Source: Chryseobacterium salivictor (GTDB lineage: Bacteria; Bacteroidota; Bacteroidia; Flavobacteriales; Weeksellaceae). From it: 64,000 bases of DNA. Made by a program: the position numbers and the translations under genes. Positions 38,241-47,599 of this stretch are shown here, piece by piece. A model generated the notes under the pieces. The model was given only the letters and a program-made list of their open reading frames with translations, did no database searches and was not told where the DNA came from. The DNA is taken from assembly GCF_004359195.1 (NCBI RefSeq), contig NZ_CP037954.1, forward strand, positions 1,240,001 through 1,304,000, in the 5' to 3' direction. Every line of letters begins with the position of its first letter. The stretch's first letter is position 1.

Positions 38241-38352
38241 TCGTGTCAAGAAAACGACAATGCGAAAAGAAAAAAGAAACGGAATATTTTCAGGTGATAA
38301 AATGATAAAAAATTGTAATATGTTAAAAATCAAAATATTTTACGGTCTTATA

Positions 38353-38382
38353 TTGTCATTTAAAATATTCTTCATACATTTG
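38353..38382 (+). promoter_or_regulatory. Promoter of the rplC-rplQ operon
   Basis: TTG at 38353-38355 and TACATTTG at 38375-38382 with 19-base spacing match the Bacteroidota consensus. The leader to rplC is about 90 bases and contains a small CTATTT / AAATAG hairpin. Confidence 0.75.
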
Positions 38383-38478
38383 CACACTCAATTTAAGGAA
38401 GAAGTGCGCCTATTTCAAAAATAGAAAACACTGCAACCTTGATTGACAAACGAGAACTTAATTAGATATATATAAACA

Positions 38479-39105
38479 ATGTCAGGTATTATTGGTAAAA
38501 AGATCGGGATGACATCGCTGTTTGACGAAGCTGGGAAGAATATTCCTTGTACCGTTATTCAAGCAGGTCCATGCTCGGTTTTACAGGTCAGAACCGTTGA
38601 AAAGGATGGGTACAAAGCTGCTCAACTTGGTTTCGATGACAAGAGTGAAAAGAACGTTGGTAAAGCGTTAGCCGGCCACTTCAAAAAGGCAGGTTCAACT
38701 CCAAAAGCTAAATTGGTAGAATTCTATAATGAATTCGTAGAAAATTTAAGCGTTGGAGATGAAGTGAAAGTGAACTTATTTGCGCAAGGTGAATATGTTG
38801 ATGTAACAGGAACTTCAAAAGGTAAAGGTTTCCAGGGGGTTGTGAAGAGACACAATTTCCGTGGGGTAATGCAAGCGACTCATGGACAGCACAACCGATT
38901 AAGAGCCCCAGGTTCTATTGGTGCAGGTTCTGATCCTTCCAGAGTATTCAAAGGAATGCGTATGGCAGGAAGAATGGGTGGTAAGCAGGTTACCGTACAA
39001 AACCTGGAAGTGTTAAGAGTAGATGAAGAACAAAATCTTTTAGTAGTAAAAGGGGCTGTTCCGGGAGCGAAAAATTCTTATGTAATTATCAGAAAATGGA
39101 ACTAG
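38479..39105 (+). CDS. rplC: 50S ribosomal protein L3
   Basis: L3 is an early-assembling 50S protein near the peptidyl-transferase centre. The 208-aa protein has [20 protein letters not shown] at the start and the conserved [20 protein letters not shown] loop. It is now the first gene of its operon, directly behind a promoter. It overlaps rplD by 10 bases. Confidence 0.98.
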   Translation: MSGIIGKKIGMTSLFDEAGKNIPCTVIQAGPCSVLQVRTVEKDGYKAAQLGFDDKSEKNVGKALAGHFKKAGSTPKAKLVEFYNEFVENLSVGDEVKVNLFAQGEYVDVTGTSKGKGFQGVVKRHNFRGVMQATHGQHNRLRAPGSIGAGSDPSRVFKGMRMAGRMGGKQVTVQNLEVLRVDEEQNLLVVKGAVPGAKNSYVIIRKWN

Positions 39106-39725
39106 TAGTATTAAATACATCAGGAAAAGAAACCGGAAGAAGTGTATCTCTTGACGAAGCTATCTTCGGAATTGAGCCAAACCAGCACGCGGTTTACTTA
39201 GAGGTTAAGCAATATCTTGCTGCACAAAGACAAGGTACGCACAAATCAAAAGAAAGAAACGAAATCTCAGGATCAACTAAGAAACTTAAGAAACAAAAGG
39301 GTTCTGGTTCTGCTAGATACGGTAGCATCAAATCGCCAACTTTCAAAGGTGGAGGTAGAGTTTTTGGTCCAAAACCAAGAGACTACAGATTCAAATTGAA
39401 TAAGGCCTTGAAAAGATTAGCTAAAAAATCTGTTCTTTCGCAAAAAATGAGAGATAATTCAATCATAGTATTAGAAGCTTTCAATTTTGAAGCTCCTAAA
39501 ACCAAAGAATTTATCAGCTTGAACAATGCGTTAGGATTTGAAGGTAAAAAAGCGCTTTATATCTTACCGGAAGCGAACAAAAACGTTTATCTGTCATCAA
39601 GAAACCTGGCGAAAACCAAAGTTTTGACTTATAACGAAATCAGTTCTTACGACTTAGTAAACGCTGGTGAGATCGTATTCTTAGAAGGTGCAATAGAAAA
39701 ATTCCAAGAAAATTTAAGAAAATAA
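39096..39725 (+). CDS. rplD: 50S ribosomal protein L4
   Basis: L4 lines the peptide exit tunnel. The 209-aa protein has the basic loop [20 protein letters not shown] and [19 protein letters not shown] typical of bacterial L4. It overlaps rplC by 10 bases and is followed by rplW after 3 bases. Confidence 0.98.
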   Translation: MELVVLNTSGKETGRSVSLDEAIFGIEPNQHAVYLEVKQYLAAQRQGTHKSKERNEISGSTKKLKKQKGSGSARYGSIKSPTFKGGGRVFGPKPRDYRFKLNKALKRLAKKSVLSQKMRDNSIIVLEAFNFEAPKTKEFISLNNALGFEGKKALYILPEANKNVYLSSRNLAKTKVLTYNEISSYDLVNAGEIVFLEGAIEKFQENLRK

Positions 39726-39728
39726 ATC

Positions 39729-40019
39729 ATGTCTATTATCATTAAACCAATCATCTCAGAAAAAGCAAACTATCTTACAGATTTGAGAGGACATTATTCT
39801 TTTTTAGTTAACCCTAAATCGAATAAAATCCAGATCAAAAAGGCGATAGAAGTTGCTTACGGTGTAAAAGTAGCAGACATTAGTACAATGATTTATGCGC
39901 CTAAAGTTTCTTCGAAACACACCAAAAAAGGATTACAAGTTGGGAAAACCAGCAAATTGAAAAAAGCAGTCGTTGCCCTTGCAGAAGGAGAAGTGATTGA
40001 TATTTTTGCAACCAACTAA
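39729..40019 (+). CDS. rplW: 50S ribosomal protein L23
   Basis: L23 sits at the tunnel exit, where trigger factor and SRP dock. The 96-aa protein has IIKPIISEKANYLTDLRG and the KSNKIQIKKAIEVAYGVKV motif. The 60-base gap to rplB contains a perfect small hairpin. Confidence 0.97.
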   Translation: MSIIIKPIISEKANYLTDLRGHYSFLVNPKSNKIQIKKAIEVAYGVKVADISTMIYAPKVSSKHTKKGLQVGKTSKLKKAVVALAEGEVIDIFATN

Positions 40020-40024
40020 ATTAG

Positions 40025-40043
40025 CATAAGGGATACCCTTATG
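40025..40043 (+). promoter_or_regulatory. Perfect hairpin in the rplW-rplB gap
   Basis: CATAAGGG and CCCTTATG flank a 3-base loop. There is no T run, so an mRNA-processing or regulatory hairpin is likelier than a terminator. Confidence 0.4.
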
Positions 40044-40079
40044 ACAACAATAAAATTTTATTAATTATAAATAATTGTA

Positions 40080-40901
40080 ATGTCTGTTAGAAAATTAAAA
40101 CCTATCACCCCGGGACAGAGATTCAGAGTTGTAAACAACTTTGATGAAATTACTACCAACAAACCAGAGAAATCTCTAACCGTTGGTATTAGTAAGTCAG
40201 GTGGTCGTAACAATACTGGTAAAATGACCATGCGTTACACCGGAGGTGGACACAAACAAAAATACAGAATTATCGACTTCAAAAGAAACAAGTTTGATGT
40301 TGAAGCTACGGTAAAATCTGTTGAGTACGATCCAAACAGAACTGCTTTCATCGCTCTATTGGAATATGCAGACGGAGAGAAGAGATATATCATCGCTCCA
40401 ACCGGTATTAAAGTAGATCAGAAAGTAATCTCCTCAGAGACTGCAGAGCCAAATGTTGGTAATGCAATGAAATTGAAAAACATTCCTTTGGGAACTGTTA
40501 TTTCTTGTATCGAATTGAAGCCTGGTCAAGGTGGAATTATGGCAAGAAGTGCGGGATCATCGGCACAGTTAACTTCAAGAGATAAGAAATACGTAATCAT
40601 TAAATTACCTTCAGGAGAATCCAGAATGGTTCTTGGAGAATGTATGGCAATGATTGGTGCAGTATCTAACCACGATCACATGCTTACCGTTTCCGGTAAA
40701 GCAGGTAGAAGCAGATGGTTGGGTAGAAGACCTAGAACAAGACCAGTAGTAATGAACCCTGTAGATCACCCAATGGGAGGTGGTGAAGGTAAGTCTTCTG
40801 GAGGTCACCCAAGATCAAGAAATGGTATGCCTTCTAAAGGTTACAAAACCAGAAAGAAAAACAAAGCGTCTAACCGTCATATCATATCTAAACGAAAATA
40901 A
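40080..40901 (+). CDS. rplB: 50S ribosomal protein L2
   Basis: L2 is required for subunit joining and peptidyl-transferase activity. The 273-aa protein has the [16 protein letters not shown] segment and the C-terminal [19 protein letters not shown] motif with the conserved His. The length is normal. It is 2 bases from rpsS. Confidence 0.99.
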   Translation: MSVRKLKPITPGQRFRVVNNFDEITTNKPEKSLTVGISKSGGRNNTGKMTMRYTGGGHKQKYRIIDFKRNKFDVEATVKSVEYDPNRTAFIALLEYADGEKRYIIAPTGIKVDQKVISSETAEPNVGNAMKLKNIPLGTVISCIELKPGQGGIMARSAGSSAQLTSRDKKYVIIKLPSGESRMVLGECMAMIGAVSNHDHMLTVSGKAGRSRWLGRRPRTRPVVMNPVDHPMGGGEGKSSGGHPRSRNGMPSKGYKTRKKNKASNRHIISKRK

Positions 40902-40903
40902 TT

Positions 40904-41182
40904 ATGTCAAGATCACTTAAAAAAGGACCTTTCATTCATCACACTTTAGATAAGAAGGTTCAGACAAATATAGAGTCTGGTAAGAAAACAGTAATCAAAA
41001 CTTGGTCTAGAGCATCAATGATCTCTCCAGACTTCGTAGGACAAACCATCGCAGTACACAACGGAAAATCTTTTATTCCGGTATATGTAACTGAAAATAT
41101 GGTAGGTCATAAGTTAGGCGAATTTTCTCCGACAAGATCTTTTAGAGGTCACGGCGGTAACAAAAATAAAGGAGGTAGATAA
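40904..41182 (+). CDS. rpsS: 30S ribosomal protein S19
   Basis: S19 binds in the 30S head near the decoding site. The 92-aa protein reads [19 protein letters not shown] and contains the conserved [20 protein letters not shown] motif. It is 2 bases upstream of rplV. Confidence 0.98.
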   Translation: MSRSLKKGPFIHHTLDKKVQTNIESGKKTVIKTWSRASMISPDFVGQTIAVHNGKSFIPVYVTENMVGHKLGEFSPTRSFRGHGGNKNKGGR

Positions 41183-41184
41183 TC

Positions 41185-41586
41185 ATGGGATCAAGAAAAA
41201 GAGAAAGTGCATTGGCACGTAAAATAGCAAACCAGGATGTAGCAAAAGCGTTACATAATGACTGCCCGTCTTCTCCTAGAAAAATGAGATTAGTAGCTGA
41301 TATCATTAGAGGAGTAGAAGTAGATAAGGCATTGAGTATCCTTAAATATTCCAAAAAAGATGCTTCAAATAAATTAGAGAAAGTACTTCTTTCTGCGATG
41401 GCTAACTGGCAATCAAAGAACGAAGGTGCTGATATCGAAGAAGCAAACTTAATCGTAAAAGAAATTATGGTTGACAGTGCAAGACAATTGAAGAGACTAA
41501 GACCGGCACCACAAGGTAGAGGTCATAGAATCAGAAAAAGATCAAACCACATCACTTTAATTTTAGGAACTAAAGATAATAAATAA
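41185..41586 (+). CDS. rplV: 50S ribosomal protein L22
   Basis: L22 lines the exit tunnel constriction. The 133-aa protein has the [20 protein letters not shown] segment and a C-terminal loop [20 protein letters not shown] that reaches into the tunnel and is the usual site of macrolide-resistance changes; it looks wild type. It follows rpsS directly. Confidence 0.98.
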   Translation: MGSRKRESALARKIANQDVAKALHNDCPSSPRKMRLVADIIRGVEVDKALSILKYSKKDASNKLEKVLLSAMANWQSKNEGADIEEANLIVKEIMVDSARQLKRLRPAPQGRGHRIRKRSNHITLILGTKDNK

Positions 41587-41593
41587 TCAAGGT

Positions 41594-42337
41594 ATGGGAC
41601 AGAAGACAAATCCAATTGGTAACAGATTAGGTATCATCAGAGGATGGGATTCAAACTGGTATGGTGGTAAAGATTATGGAGACAGAATCGCAGAAGACTA
41701 CAAGATCAGAAGATACCTTGAGGCAAGATTATCTAAAGGTGGAATTTCAAAAATCTACATCGAGAGAACATTGAAATTAGTAACCATTACAATTACGACT
41801 GCTAGACCGGGATTAATTATCGGTAAAGGAGGACAGGAAGTTGATAAATTGAAAGAAGAATTAAAAAAATTGACGGATAAAGACATCCAGATCAATATCT
41901 TCGAAATCAAAAGACCTGAACTTGATGCAGTTTTAGTTGCAGACAGTATCGCAAAGCAAATCGAAAATAGAATTTCTTACAGAAGAGCTGTGAAAATGTC
42001 AATTCAAAGCACCATGAGAATGGGAGCCGAAGGAATCAAAGTACAGATCTCTGGAAGATTAAACGGAGCTGAGATGGCAAGAAGCGAATCTTTCAAAGAA
42101 GGAAGAATCCCATTGTCAACTTTTAGAGCAGATATCGATTACCATATCGGTGAAGCACTTACTCAGTACGGGAAACTAGGAGTGAAAGTTTGGATTATGA
42201 AAGGGGAAGTGTACGGTAAAAGAGACCTTAGCCCATTAGTAGGACAACAGAAAAAAGCACCTGCAGGAAGAGGAGATCGTAACGATCGTAATGACAGAGG
42301 AGACAGAGGCGATAGAAGACCAAGAGATAGAAAATAA
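41594..42337 (+). CDS. rpsC: 30S ribosomal protein S3
   Basis: S3 binds the mRNA entry channel. The 247-aa protein has [20 protein letters not shown], the KH motif [19 protein letters not shown] and the C-terminal [17 protein letters not shown] segment. It ends in a lineage-specific basic/acidic tail of Arg-Asp-Asn repeats ([20 protein letters not shown]). The gap to rplP is long and contains heptad repeats. Confidence 0.98.
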   Translation: MGQKTNPIGNRLGIIRGWDSNWYGGKDYGDRIAEDYKIRRYLEARLSKGGISKIYIERTLKLVTITITTARPGLIIGKGGQEVDKLKEELKKLTDKDIQINIFEIKRPELDAVLVADSIAKQIENRISYRRAVKMSIQSTMRMGAEGIKVQISGRLNGAEMARSESFKEGRIPLSTFRADIDYHIGEALTQYGKLGVKVWIMKGEVYGKRDLSPLVGQQKKAPAGRGDRNDRNDRGDRGDRRPRDRK

Positions 42338-42383
42338 TTAATGAAATTTTGGAGGATACTTTTTAAATGACCGTTACTTTTTT

Positions 42384-42410
42384 AAAATCTAAAATCTAAA
42401 ATCTAAAATT
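42384..42410 (+). repeat. Heptad tandem repeat in the rpsC-rplP gap
   Basis: Nearly four exact copies of AAAATCT lie 10 bases before the rplP ATG. Confidence 0.75.
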
Positions 42411-42420
42411 CCTAGAAATT

Positions 42421-42846
42421 ATGTTACAACCAAGAAGAACCAAATTCCGTAAAGTTCACAAGATGAAAATGAAGGGGATTGCTCAAAGAGGCAGTCAACT
42501 TGCATACGGAACTTTCGGGATCAAAGCTAATGAAGGAGCTTGGATCACTGCAAGACAAATTGAAGCAGCGCGTATTGCTGCAACAAGATATATGAAAAGA
42601 GAAGGTCAGTTATGGATCAAAATATTTCCAGACAAGCCTATTACTAAAAAACCAGCCGAAGTAAGGATGGGGAAAGGTAAAGGTGCCGTGGAATATTGGG
42701 TATCTGTAGTGAAACCTGGTAAAATTATGTTTGAAGTAGGTGGCGTACCTTATGAAGTTGCAAAAGAAGCACTTCGTCTTGCCGCTCAGAAACTTCCTGT
42801 TACTACAAGATTTGTAGTTGCTAACGATTTTGTTCAACCTCAATAA
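42421..42846 (+). CDS. rplP: 50S ribosomal protein L16
   Basis: L16 organises the A-site region of the 50S subunit. The 141-aa protein has [19 protein letters not shown], the [15 protein letters not shown] segment and the [20 protein letters not shown] motif. The length is standard. Confidence 0.98.
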   Translation: MLQPRRTKFRKVHKMKMKGIAQRGSQLAYGTFGIKANEGAWITARQIEAARIAATRYMKREGQLWIKIFPDKPITKKPAEVRMGKGKGAVEYWVSVVKPGKIMFEVGGVPYEVAKEALRLAAQKLPVTTRFVVANDFVQPQ

Positions 42847-42857
42847 TCTTAAAAGAA

Positions 42858-43049
42858 ATGAAAAAAGCTGACATCAAAAATCTAAGCGCAGGAGACATTC
42901 AGAACAAACTAGTTGAAGTGAAAGCAGATTTCTATAAAATGAAATTATCGCACAGCATCAGCCCGATTGAAAATCCTATTCAAATCAAAGACTTGAGAAG
43001 AACAATCGCAAGACTGGAAACTGAATTAACACTAAAACAACAATCATAA
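42858..43049 (+). CDS. rpmC: 50S ribosomal protein L29
   Basis: A 63-aa two-helix protein near the tunnel exit, with the [14 protein letters not shown] and [15 protein letters not shown] helices of L29. It lies between rplP and rpsQ as usual. Confidence 0.95.
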   Translation: MKKADIKNLSAGDIQNKLVEVKADFYKMKLSHSISPIENPIQIKDLRRTIARLETELTLKQQS

Positions 43050-43062
43050 TTTTCCTTTTATC

Positions 43063-43317
43063 ATGGATAGAAATTTAAGAAAAGAAAGAATCGGAATCGT
43101 TTCTAGCAATAAAATGGAAAAAACCATTGTTGTAAGTGAAACGACGAGAGTAAAACACCCGATGTACGGTAAATTCGTTCTGAAAACGAAAAAATATACC
43201 GCTCATGATGAGAACAACGAGTGTACTGAAGGCGATACAGTATTGATTACTGAAACAAGGCCTTTAAGTAAAAGTAAAAGATGGAGATTAGTAAGAATCA
43301 TTGAAAAAGCTAAGTAA
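43063..43317 (+). CDS. rpsQ: 30S ribosomal protein S17
   Basis: S17 is an OB-fold protein binding 16S rRNA early in assembly. The 84-aa protein has [20 protein letters not shown] and the [19 protein letters not shown] segment. Its stop overlaps the rplN start by one base. Confidence 0.97.
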   Translation: MDRNLRKERIGIVSSNKMEKTIVVSETTRVKHPMYGKFVLKTKKYTAHDENNECTEGDTVLITETRPLSKSKRWRLVRIIEKAK

Positions 43318-43685
43318 TGTTACAAACCGAATCAAGATTAAAAGTTGCTGATAACACAGGTGCAAAAGAAGTACTGGTTATTAGAGTTCTAGGAGGAACT
43401 AGAAGAAGATATGCTTCAGTTGGTGATAAGATCGTAGTTACTATCAAAGATTCTACACCACAAGGAACTGCAAAAAAAGGAACTATTTCTAAAGCAGTAG
43501 TTGTAAGAACAAAAAAAGCAGTAAGACGAAAAGATGGTTCATACATCAAATTCGACGACAACGCTTGTGTTCTTTTAAATGCTACCGGTGAAATGAGAGG
43601 AACCAGAGTTTTCGGACCTGTGGCTCGTGAACTAAGAGACAAAGAATATATGAAAGTCATTTCATTAGCTCCTGAAGTACTTTAA
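43317..43685 (+). CDS. rplN: 50S ribosomal protein L14
   Basis: L14 contacts the small subunit in the inter-subunit bridge. The 122-aa protein has [20 protein letters not shown] and the C-terminal [19 protein letters not shown] signature. The length is standard. Confidence 0.98.
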   Translation: MLQTESRLKVADNTGAKEVLVIRVLGGTRRRYASVGDKIVVTIKDSTPQGTAKKGTISKAVVVRTKKAVRRKDGSYIKFDDNACVLLNATGEMRGTRVFGPVARELRDKEYMKVISLAPEVL

Positions 43686-43703
43686 TTTTAAAATTTACAG
43701 AAA

Positions 43704-44030
43704 ATGACAAAGTTAAAAATCAAAAGAGGAGATAACGTAATCATCACTACCGGAAAGAAAGAAATTAAAGGTAAAAAAGGTGAGGTTATTGAGGTGATCA
43801 GAAAAGAAGGCAAAGACGCCAGAGTAATCGTTGCAGGTTTAAATATTGTTAAAAAACATACCAAACCATCAGCAGGTAACCCACAAGGCGGAATTGTAGA
43901 AAAAGAAGCATCAATCCATATTTCAAATGTTATGTTGATCGACAAAAACGGTAAACCAACAAAAACAGGAAGTAAGGTAGAAGGTGATAAAAAAGTGAGA
44001 GTTGCTAAATCAACCGGTGAAACTTTATAA
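43704..44030 (+). CDS. rplX: 50S ribosomal protein L24
   Basis: L24 initiates 50S assembly. The 108-aa protein has the KOW motif [20 protein letters not shown] and [20 protein letters not shown]. It is 10 bases upstream of rplE. Confidence 0.97.
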   Translation: MTKLKIKRGDNVIITTGKKEIKGKKGEVIEVIRKEGKDARVIVAGLNIVKKHTKPSAGNPQGGIVEKEASIHISNVMLIDKNGKPTKTGSKVEGDKKVRVAKSTGETL

Positions 44031-44040
44031 TTAAACGACG

Positions 44041-44592
44041 ATGGAATATATAGCAAGACCAAAACAAATATATAAAGAGAAAATTGTTCCTACAATGATG
44101 GAAGAATTTGGGTACAAATCTGTGATGCAGGTTCCTAAATTATTGAAAATCGTTGTGTCACAAGGTTTGGGTGCAGCAACAGCTGACAAGAAAATTGTTG
44201 ATTACGGAATCGAAGAACTTACAGCAATCACTGGTCAAAAAGCAGTTGGAACTCTTTCTAAGAAAGATGAAGCAGCTTTCAAATTAAGAAAAGGAATGCC
44301 TGTAGGTGCTAGAGTTACTTTAAGATCAAATCAAATGTATGAGTTCTTAGACCGGTTAACTTCTTCAGCTTTGCCACGTATCCGTGATTTTAGCGGTATC
44401 AAAGCAGATGGTTTCGACGGTAGAGGAAATTACAACTTAGGGATTACTGAGCAAATCATCTTCCCGGAGATTGCAATTGACAAAGTGAAAAAAATCCAGG
44501 GGATGGACATTACTTTTGTAACTTCTGCGAAAACTGACAAAGAAGCTAAATCACTATTAACGCATTTCGGTATGCCTTTCAAAAAGAACTAA
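44041..44592 (+). CDS. rplE: 50S ribosomal protein L5
   Basis: L5 binds 5S rRNA and the P-site tRNA. The 183-aa protein has [19 protein letters not shown], a [16 protein letters not shown] segment and the [20 protein letters not shown] motif. It ends 1 base before rpsN. Confidence 0.98.
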   Translation: MEYIARPKQIYKEKIVPTMMEEFGYKSVMQVPKLLKIVVSQGLGAATADKKIVDYGIEELTAITGQKAVGTLSKKDEAAFKLRKGMPVGARVTLRSNQMYEFLDRLTSSALPRIRDFSGIKADGFDGRGNYNLGITEQIIFPEIAIDKVKKIQGMDITFVTSAKTDKEAKSLLTHFGMPFKKN

Positions 44593-44593
44593 G

Positions 44594-44863
44594 ATGGCTA
44601 AAGAATCAATGAAAGCGCGCGAGCGCAAAAGAGAAGCAACGGTAGCTAAGTATGCAGAGAAAAGAAAAGCTTTGAAAGAAGCTGGAGATTATCTGGGCTT
44701 ACAAAAATTGCCAAAAGATGCTTCGCCAGTAAGACTACACAACAGATGTAAATTAACTGGAAGACCAAGAGGTTACATGAGAACATTCGGTCTTTCAAGA
44801 GTAACTTTCAGAGAAATGGCCAACAACGGTCTTATCCCGGGAGTGAAAAAAGCAAGTTGGTAA
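44594..44863 (+). CDS. rpsN: 30S ribosomal protein S14, zinc-free type
   Basis: S14 is a 30S head protein. At 89 aa it is the longer C-minus form: the zinc-binding CxxC pairs are absent and the loop reads [20 protein letters not shown], with the conserved [14 protein letters not shown] tail. It is followed by an unusually long gap to rpsH filled with heptad repeats. Confidence 0.97.
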   Translation: MAKESMKARERKREATVAKYAEKRKALKEAGDYLGLQKLPKDASPVRLHNRCKLTGRPRGYMRTFGLSRVTFREMANNGLIPGVKKASW

Positions 44864-44903
44864 TAATTTAGAACAATCAAGATGATCAAGTTGATTATTA
44901 GAT

Positions 44904-44973
44904 AAAAGAAAAAAGAATAAAGAGAAAGGATTTCGATCTTGGCTCTTTGTTCTTGGCTCTTGGCTCTCTTTTC
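44904..44973 (+). repeat. Purine and pyrimidine heptad repeats in the rpsN-rpsH gap
   Basis: A purine arm (AAAAGAA, AAAAGAA, TAAAGAG) is followed by a pyrimidine-rich arm built of 7-base words (CTCTTTG, TTCTTGG, CTCTTGG). The arms can pair (AGAATAAAGAG with CTCTTTGTTCT, one wobble). Confidence 0.6.
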
Positions 44974-45012
44974 AAAACTGCTCATCACAAACCAATAATT
45001 TAAAATAGAAAA

Positions 45013-45411
45013 ATGGTAACAGATCCAATTTCAGATTTCCTAACCAGAGTAAGGAACGCACAAAGCGCAGGCCACAAAGTGGTGGATATTCCTGCATCGA
45101 AAATCAAAAAGGAGATTACAAAAATTTTGTTTGATCAGGGGTATATTTTGAACTACAAGTTCGAAGATAACGCTGTTCAGGGAAACATCAAAATCGCTTT
45201 AAAGTACGACAAAACAACCAACAAACCTATCATCAAAAGCATCCAAAGAGCTTCAAGACCAGGTTTGAGACAATACAAAGGTTCAGGTGAACTTCCAAGA
45301 GTATTGAACGGTTTGGGAATTGCAATTATCTCAACTTCGAGAGGAGTAATGACCGATAAAAAAGCACGTCAGGAAAAAGTTGGTGGAGAAGTAATCTGCT
45401 ATGTTTATTAA
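45013..45411 (+). CDS. rpsH: 30S ribosomal protein S8
   Basis: S8 binds the central domain of 16S rRNA and often regulates its own operon. The 132-aa protein has [20 protein letters not shown] and the C-terminal [20 protein letters not shown] signature. Confidence 0.98.
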   Translation: MVTDPISDFLTRVRNAQSAGHKVVDIPASKIKKEITKILFDQGYILNYKFEDNAVQGNIKIALKYDKTTNKPIIKSIQRASRPGLRQYKGSGELPRVLNGLGIAIISTSRGVMTDKKARQEKVGGEVICYVY

Positions 45412-45428
45412 TAAATAATCAAAGGAAA

Positions 45429-45974
45429 ATGTCAAGAATTGGTAAATCAATTATAGAAATTCCCGCTAATGTTACCGTAACCGAAAAAGACGGATTGGTA
45501 ACTGTGAAAGGACCGAAAGGCGAACTTACACAGCAGTTAGGCGAAGGAATCACTCTAAAGCAAGAAGACGGGATTCTAACTTTAGACCGTCCGTCGGAAT
45601 CAAAACAACATAAAGCATTACACGGTCTTTACAGAGCGTTAATCAATAATATGGTTCAAGGAACTGCCGAAGGGTGGACCAAAAAACTGGAATTGGTAGG
45701 AGTAGGATACAGAGCATCTAATCAAGGAAACAGATTAGATTTAGCTTTAGGATTCTCACACGGGATCGTACTGGATCTTCCTAAAGAAATCGTGGTAGAA
45801 ACCTTATCTGAAAAAGGTAAAAACCCTATCATTACTTTAACATCATTTGACAAACAATTATTAGGAATGGTTGCTGCAAAGATCAGATCTTTCAGAAAAC
45901 CAGAACCATATAAAGGAAAAGGTGTTAGATTCGTTGGAGAAATTGTAAGACGTAAAGCTGGTAAATCTGCTTAA
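45429..45974 (+). CDS. rplF: 50S ribosomal protein L6
   Basis: L6 lies near the sarcin-ricin loop. The 181-aa protein has [18 protein letters not shown], a duplicated fold, the [20 protein letters not shown] segment and the C-terminal [19 protein letters not shown] signature. Confidence 0.98.
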   Translation: MSRIGKSIIEIPANVTVTEKDGLVTVKGPKGELTQQLGEGITLKQEDGILTLDRPSESKQHKALHGLYRALINNMVQGTAEGWTKKLELVGVGYRASNQGNRLDLALGFSHGIVLDLPKEIVVETLSEKGKNPIITLTSFDKQLLGMVAAKIRSFRKPEPYKGKGVRFVGEIVRRKAGKSA

Positions 45975-45991
45975 TTTTAAAACTTAAGAAC

Positions 45992-46339
45992 ATGGCACTA
46001 AGCAAAGTACAAAAAAGAAATAGAATTAAAAGAAGAGTAAGAGGAAAAATCTCTGGCTCTGCTGAATTACCAAGATTATCAGTTTACAAAAGCAATAAAG
46101 AAATTTACGCGCAGTTGATCGACGATAAAGATGGTAAAACTTTAGCCTCAGCTTCATCTAGAACGTTGAATGCAAAAGGTAACAAAACAGAAATCTCTGC
46201 AGAAGTAGGTAAAGCAATCGCTGAAAAAGCTAAAGCTGTAGGAATTGAAAAAATAGTGTTCGACAGAAACGGATTCGTATATCATGGTAGAGTGAAAGCT
46301 CTGGCTGACGGTGCGAGAGAAGGCGGACTAAAATTCTAA
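45992..46339 (+). CDS. rplR: 50S ribosomal protein L18
   Basis: L18 binds 5S rRNA. The 115-aa protein has the [20 protein letters not shown] segment and the [21 protein letters not shown]-terminal motif. Confidence 0.97.
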   Translation: MALSKVQKRNRIKRRVRGKISGSAELPRLSVYKSNKEIYAQLIDDKDGKTLASASSRTLNAKGNKTEISAEVGKAIAEKAKAVGIEKIVFDRNGFVYHGRVKALADGAREGGLKF

Positions 46340-46357
46340 TCATTAAATTTCGGAAAT

Positions 46358-46879
46358 ATGTTAGGACTAGATAATATAGAAAAAATAAAACCGGGAGGAT
46401 TAGAACTTAAAGATCGTCTCGTTTCAGTAAACAGAGTAACAAAAGTGACCAAAGGTGGTAGAGCTTTCGGATTTTCTGCAATCGTGGTTGTAGGAGACGA
46501 AGCAGGAACTGTTGGTTTCGGTTTAGGAAAATCTAAAGAAGTTGCTTCAGCTATTGCAAAAGCGGTAGAAGATGCAAAGAAAAATTTAGTGAAAGTTCCG
46601 GTAGTAAACCATACTATTCCTCACCAAACATCTGCAAGATACGGTGGAGCAGATATTTTCTTGAGACCTGCAACTCACGGTACCGGTGTAATCGCTGGTG
46701 GTACAGTTCGTATGGTTATTGAAGCTGCTGGTATTAAAGATATCCTTTCAAAATCTAAAGGTTCATCTAACCCGCATAATGTGGTGAAAGCAACTTTCAA
46801 AGCATTATTGGATATCAGAAGACCAGAGGAAATTGCAAGATTGAGAGGTATTTCATTAAATAAAGTGTTTAACGGTTAA
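46358..46879 (+). CDS. rpsE: 30S ribosomal protein S5
   Basis: S5 contributes to decoding accuracy. The 173-aa protein has the double-stranded RNA-binding fold segment [20 protein letters not shown] and the GYGxxK-type helix [20 protein letters not shown]. It is 11 bases upstream of rpmD. Confidence 0.98.
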   Translation: MLGLDNIEKIKPGGLELKDRLVSVNRVTKVTKGGRAFGFSAIVVVGDEAGTVGFGLGKSKEVASAIAKAVEDAKKNLVKVPVVNHTIPHQTSARYGGADIFLRPATHGTGVIAGGTVRMVIEAAGIKDILSKSKGSSNPHNVVKATFKALLDIRRPEEIARLRGISLNKVFNG

Positions 46880-46890
46880 TAAGTAAAGCA

Positions 46891-47067
46891 ATGGCAAAAA
46901 TTCAAATCAAACAAGTAAGAAGCGCTATTGGTAGAACCAAAACTCAAAAGAGAACGCTTGAAGCATTAGGATTGAAAAAACTTCACCAAGTGGTAGAACA
47001 TGACGATACTCCTGCAATTCTAGGAATGGTAGCGGCAGTAGGTCACTTATTAGAAGTACAAAAATAG
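46891..47067 (+). CDS. rpmD: 50S ribosomal protein L30
   Basis: A 58-aa protein starting MAKIQIKQVRSAIGRTKTQK and containing LEALGLKKLHQVVEHDDTPA, the bacterial L30 pattern. It lies between rpsE and rplO as in most spc operons. Confidence 0.96.
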   Translation: MAKIQIKQVRSAIGRTKTQKRTLEALGLKKLHQVVEHDDTPAILGMVAAVGHLLEVQK

Positions 47068-47073
47068 AAAATT

Positions 47074-47143
47074 GACAAAGAGACCAAGAGACTTGATAAT
47101 GATAGTCTCTTATCTCTAATCTTTAAATCTCAAATCTAAAAAT
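47074..47143 (+). repeat. Heptad repeats and hairpin in the rpmD-rplO gap
   Basis: A perfect AAGAGAC / GTCTCTT inverted repeat (47086-47111) is followed by a row of 7-base words (TCTCTTA, TCTCTAA, TCTTTAA, ATCTCAA, ATCTAAA) reaching the rplO ATG. Confidence 0.6.
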
Positions 47144-47144
47144 A

Positions 47145-47591
47145 ATGAATTTAAATAATATTAGACCTGCAGCAGGTTCTACTCACAGTACGAAAAGAAT
47201 CGGTAGAGGACAAGGTAGTGGTAAAGGGGGTACAGCTGGGAAAGGTCACAATGGTCAGCAAGCAAGAGCTGGTTATTCTCAGAAAATTGGTTTCGAAGGT
47301 GGACAAATGCCTTTGCAAAGAAGATTACCGAAATTCGGTTTTACCAATATCAATAGAAAAGAGTATAGAGGAATTAATGTTGATACCCTTCAACTTTTGG
47401 CGGATACCAAAAATATCACCGAAATTACGCAAGAGGTATTAGTAGCAAATGGTTTAGCTAAAAAAAGCGAAATCGTGAAAATTATGGGTAGAGGAGAGTT
47501 GAAAGCTGGTATTTCAATTTCTGCACACAAATTCACTAAATCTGCAGAAGAAGCTATTGCTAAAGCTGGAGGTAAAGCAATTACTCTTTAA
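47145..47591 (+). CDS. rplO: 50S ribosomal protein L15
   Basis: A 148-aa protein with the Gly-rich basic N-terminus (KRIGRGQGSGKGGTAGKGHN) and the FEGGQMPLQRRLPKFGF motif of L15. It is 8 bases upstream of secY. Confidence 0.98.
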   Translation: MNLNNIRPAAGSTHSTKRIGRGQGSGKGGTAGKGHNGQQARAGYSQKIGFEGGQMPLQRRLPKFGFTNINRKEYRGINVDTLQLLADTKNITEITQEVLVANGLAKKSEIVKIMGRGELKAGISISAHKFTKSAEEAIAKAGGKAITL

Positions 47592-47599
47592 TATTTACA

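Larger units (their letters stand above)
38027..38352. other. Gap between the GLPGLI island and the rplC promoter
   Basis: It contains two strong terminator hairpins about 90 bases apart (38083-38117 and 38209-38240) and no recognisable coding sequence. The stretch between them could be a short independent transcript, but no good promoter was seen. Confidence 0.5.

Noticed and set aside
42345..42400. GGAGG followed by a 10-codon frame in the rpsC-rplP gap
   Set aside because: Bacteroidota rarely use Shine-Dalgarno sites, and the frame ends within the heptad repeat. It is probably chance.
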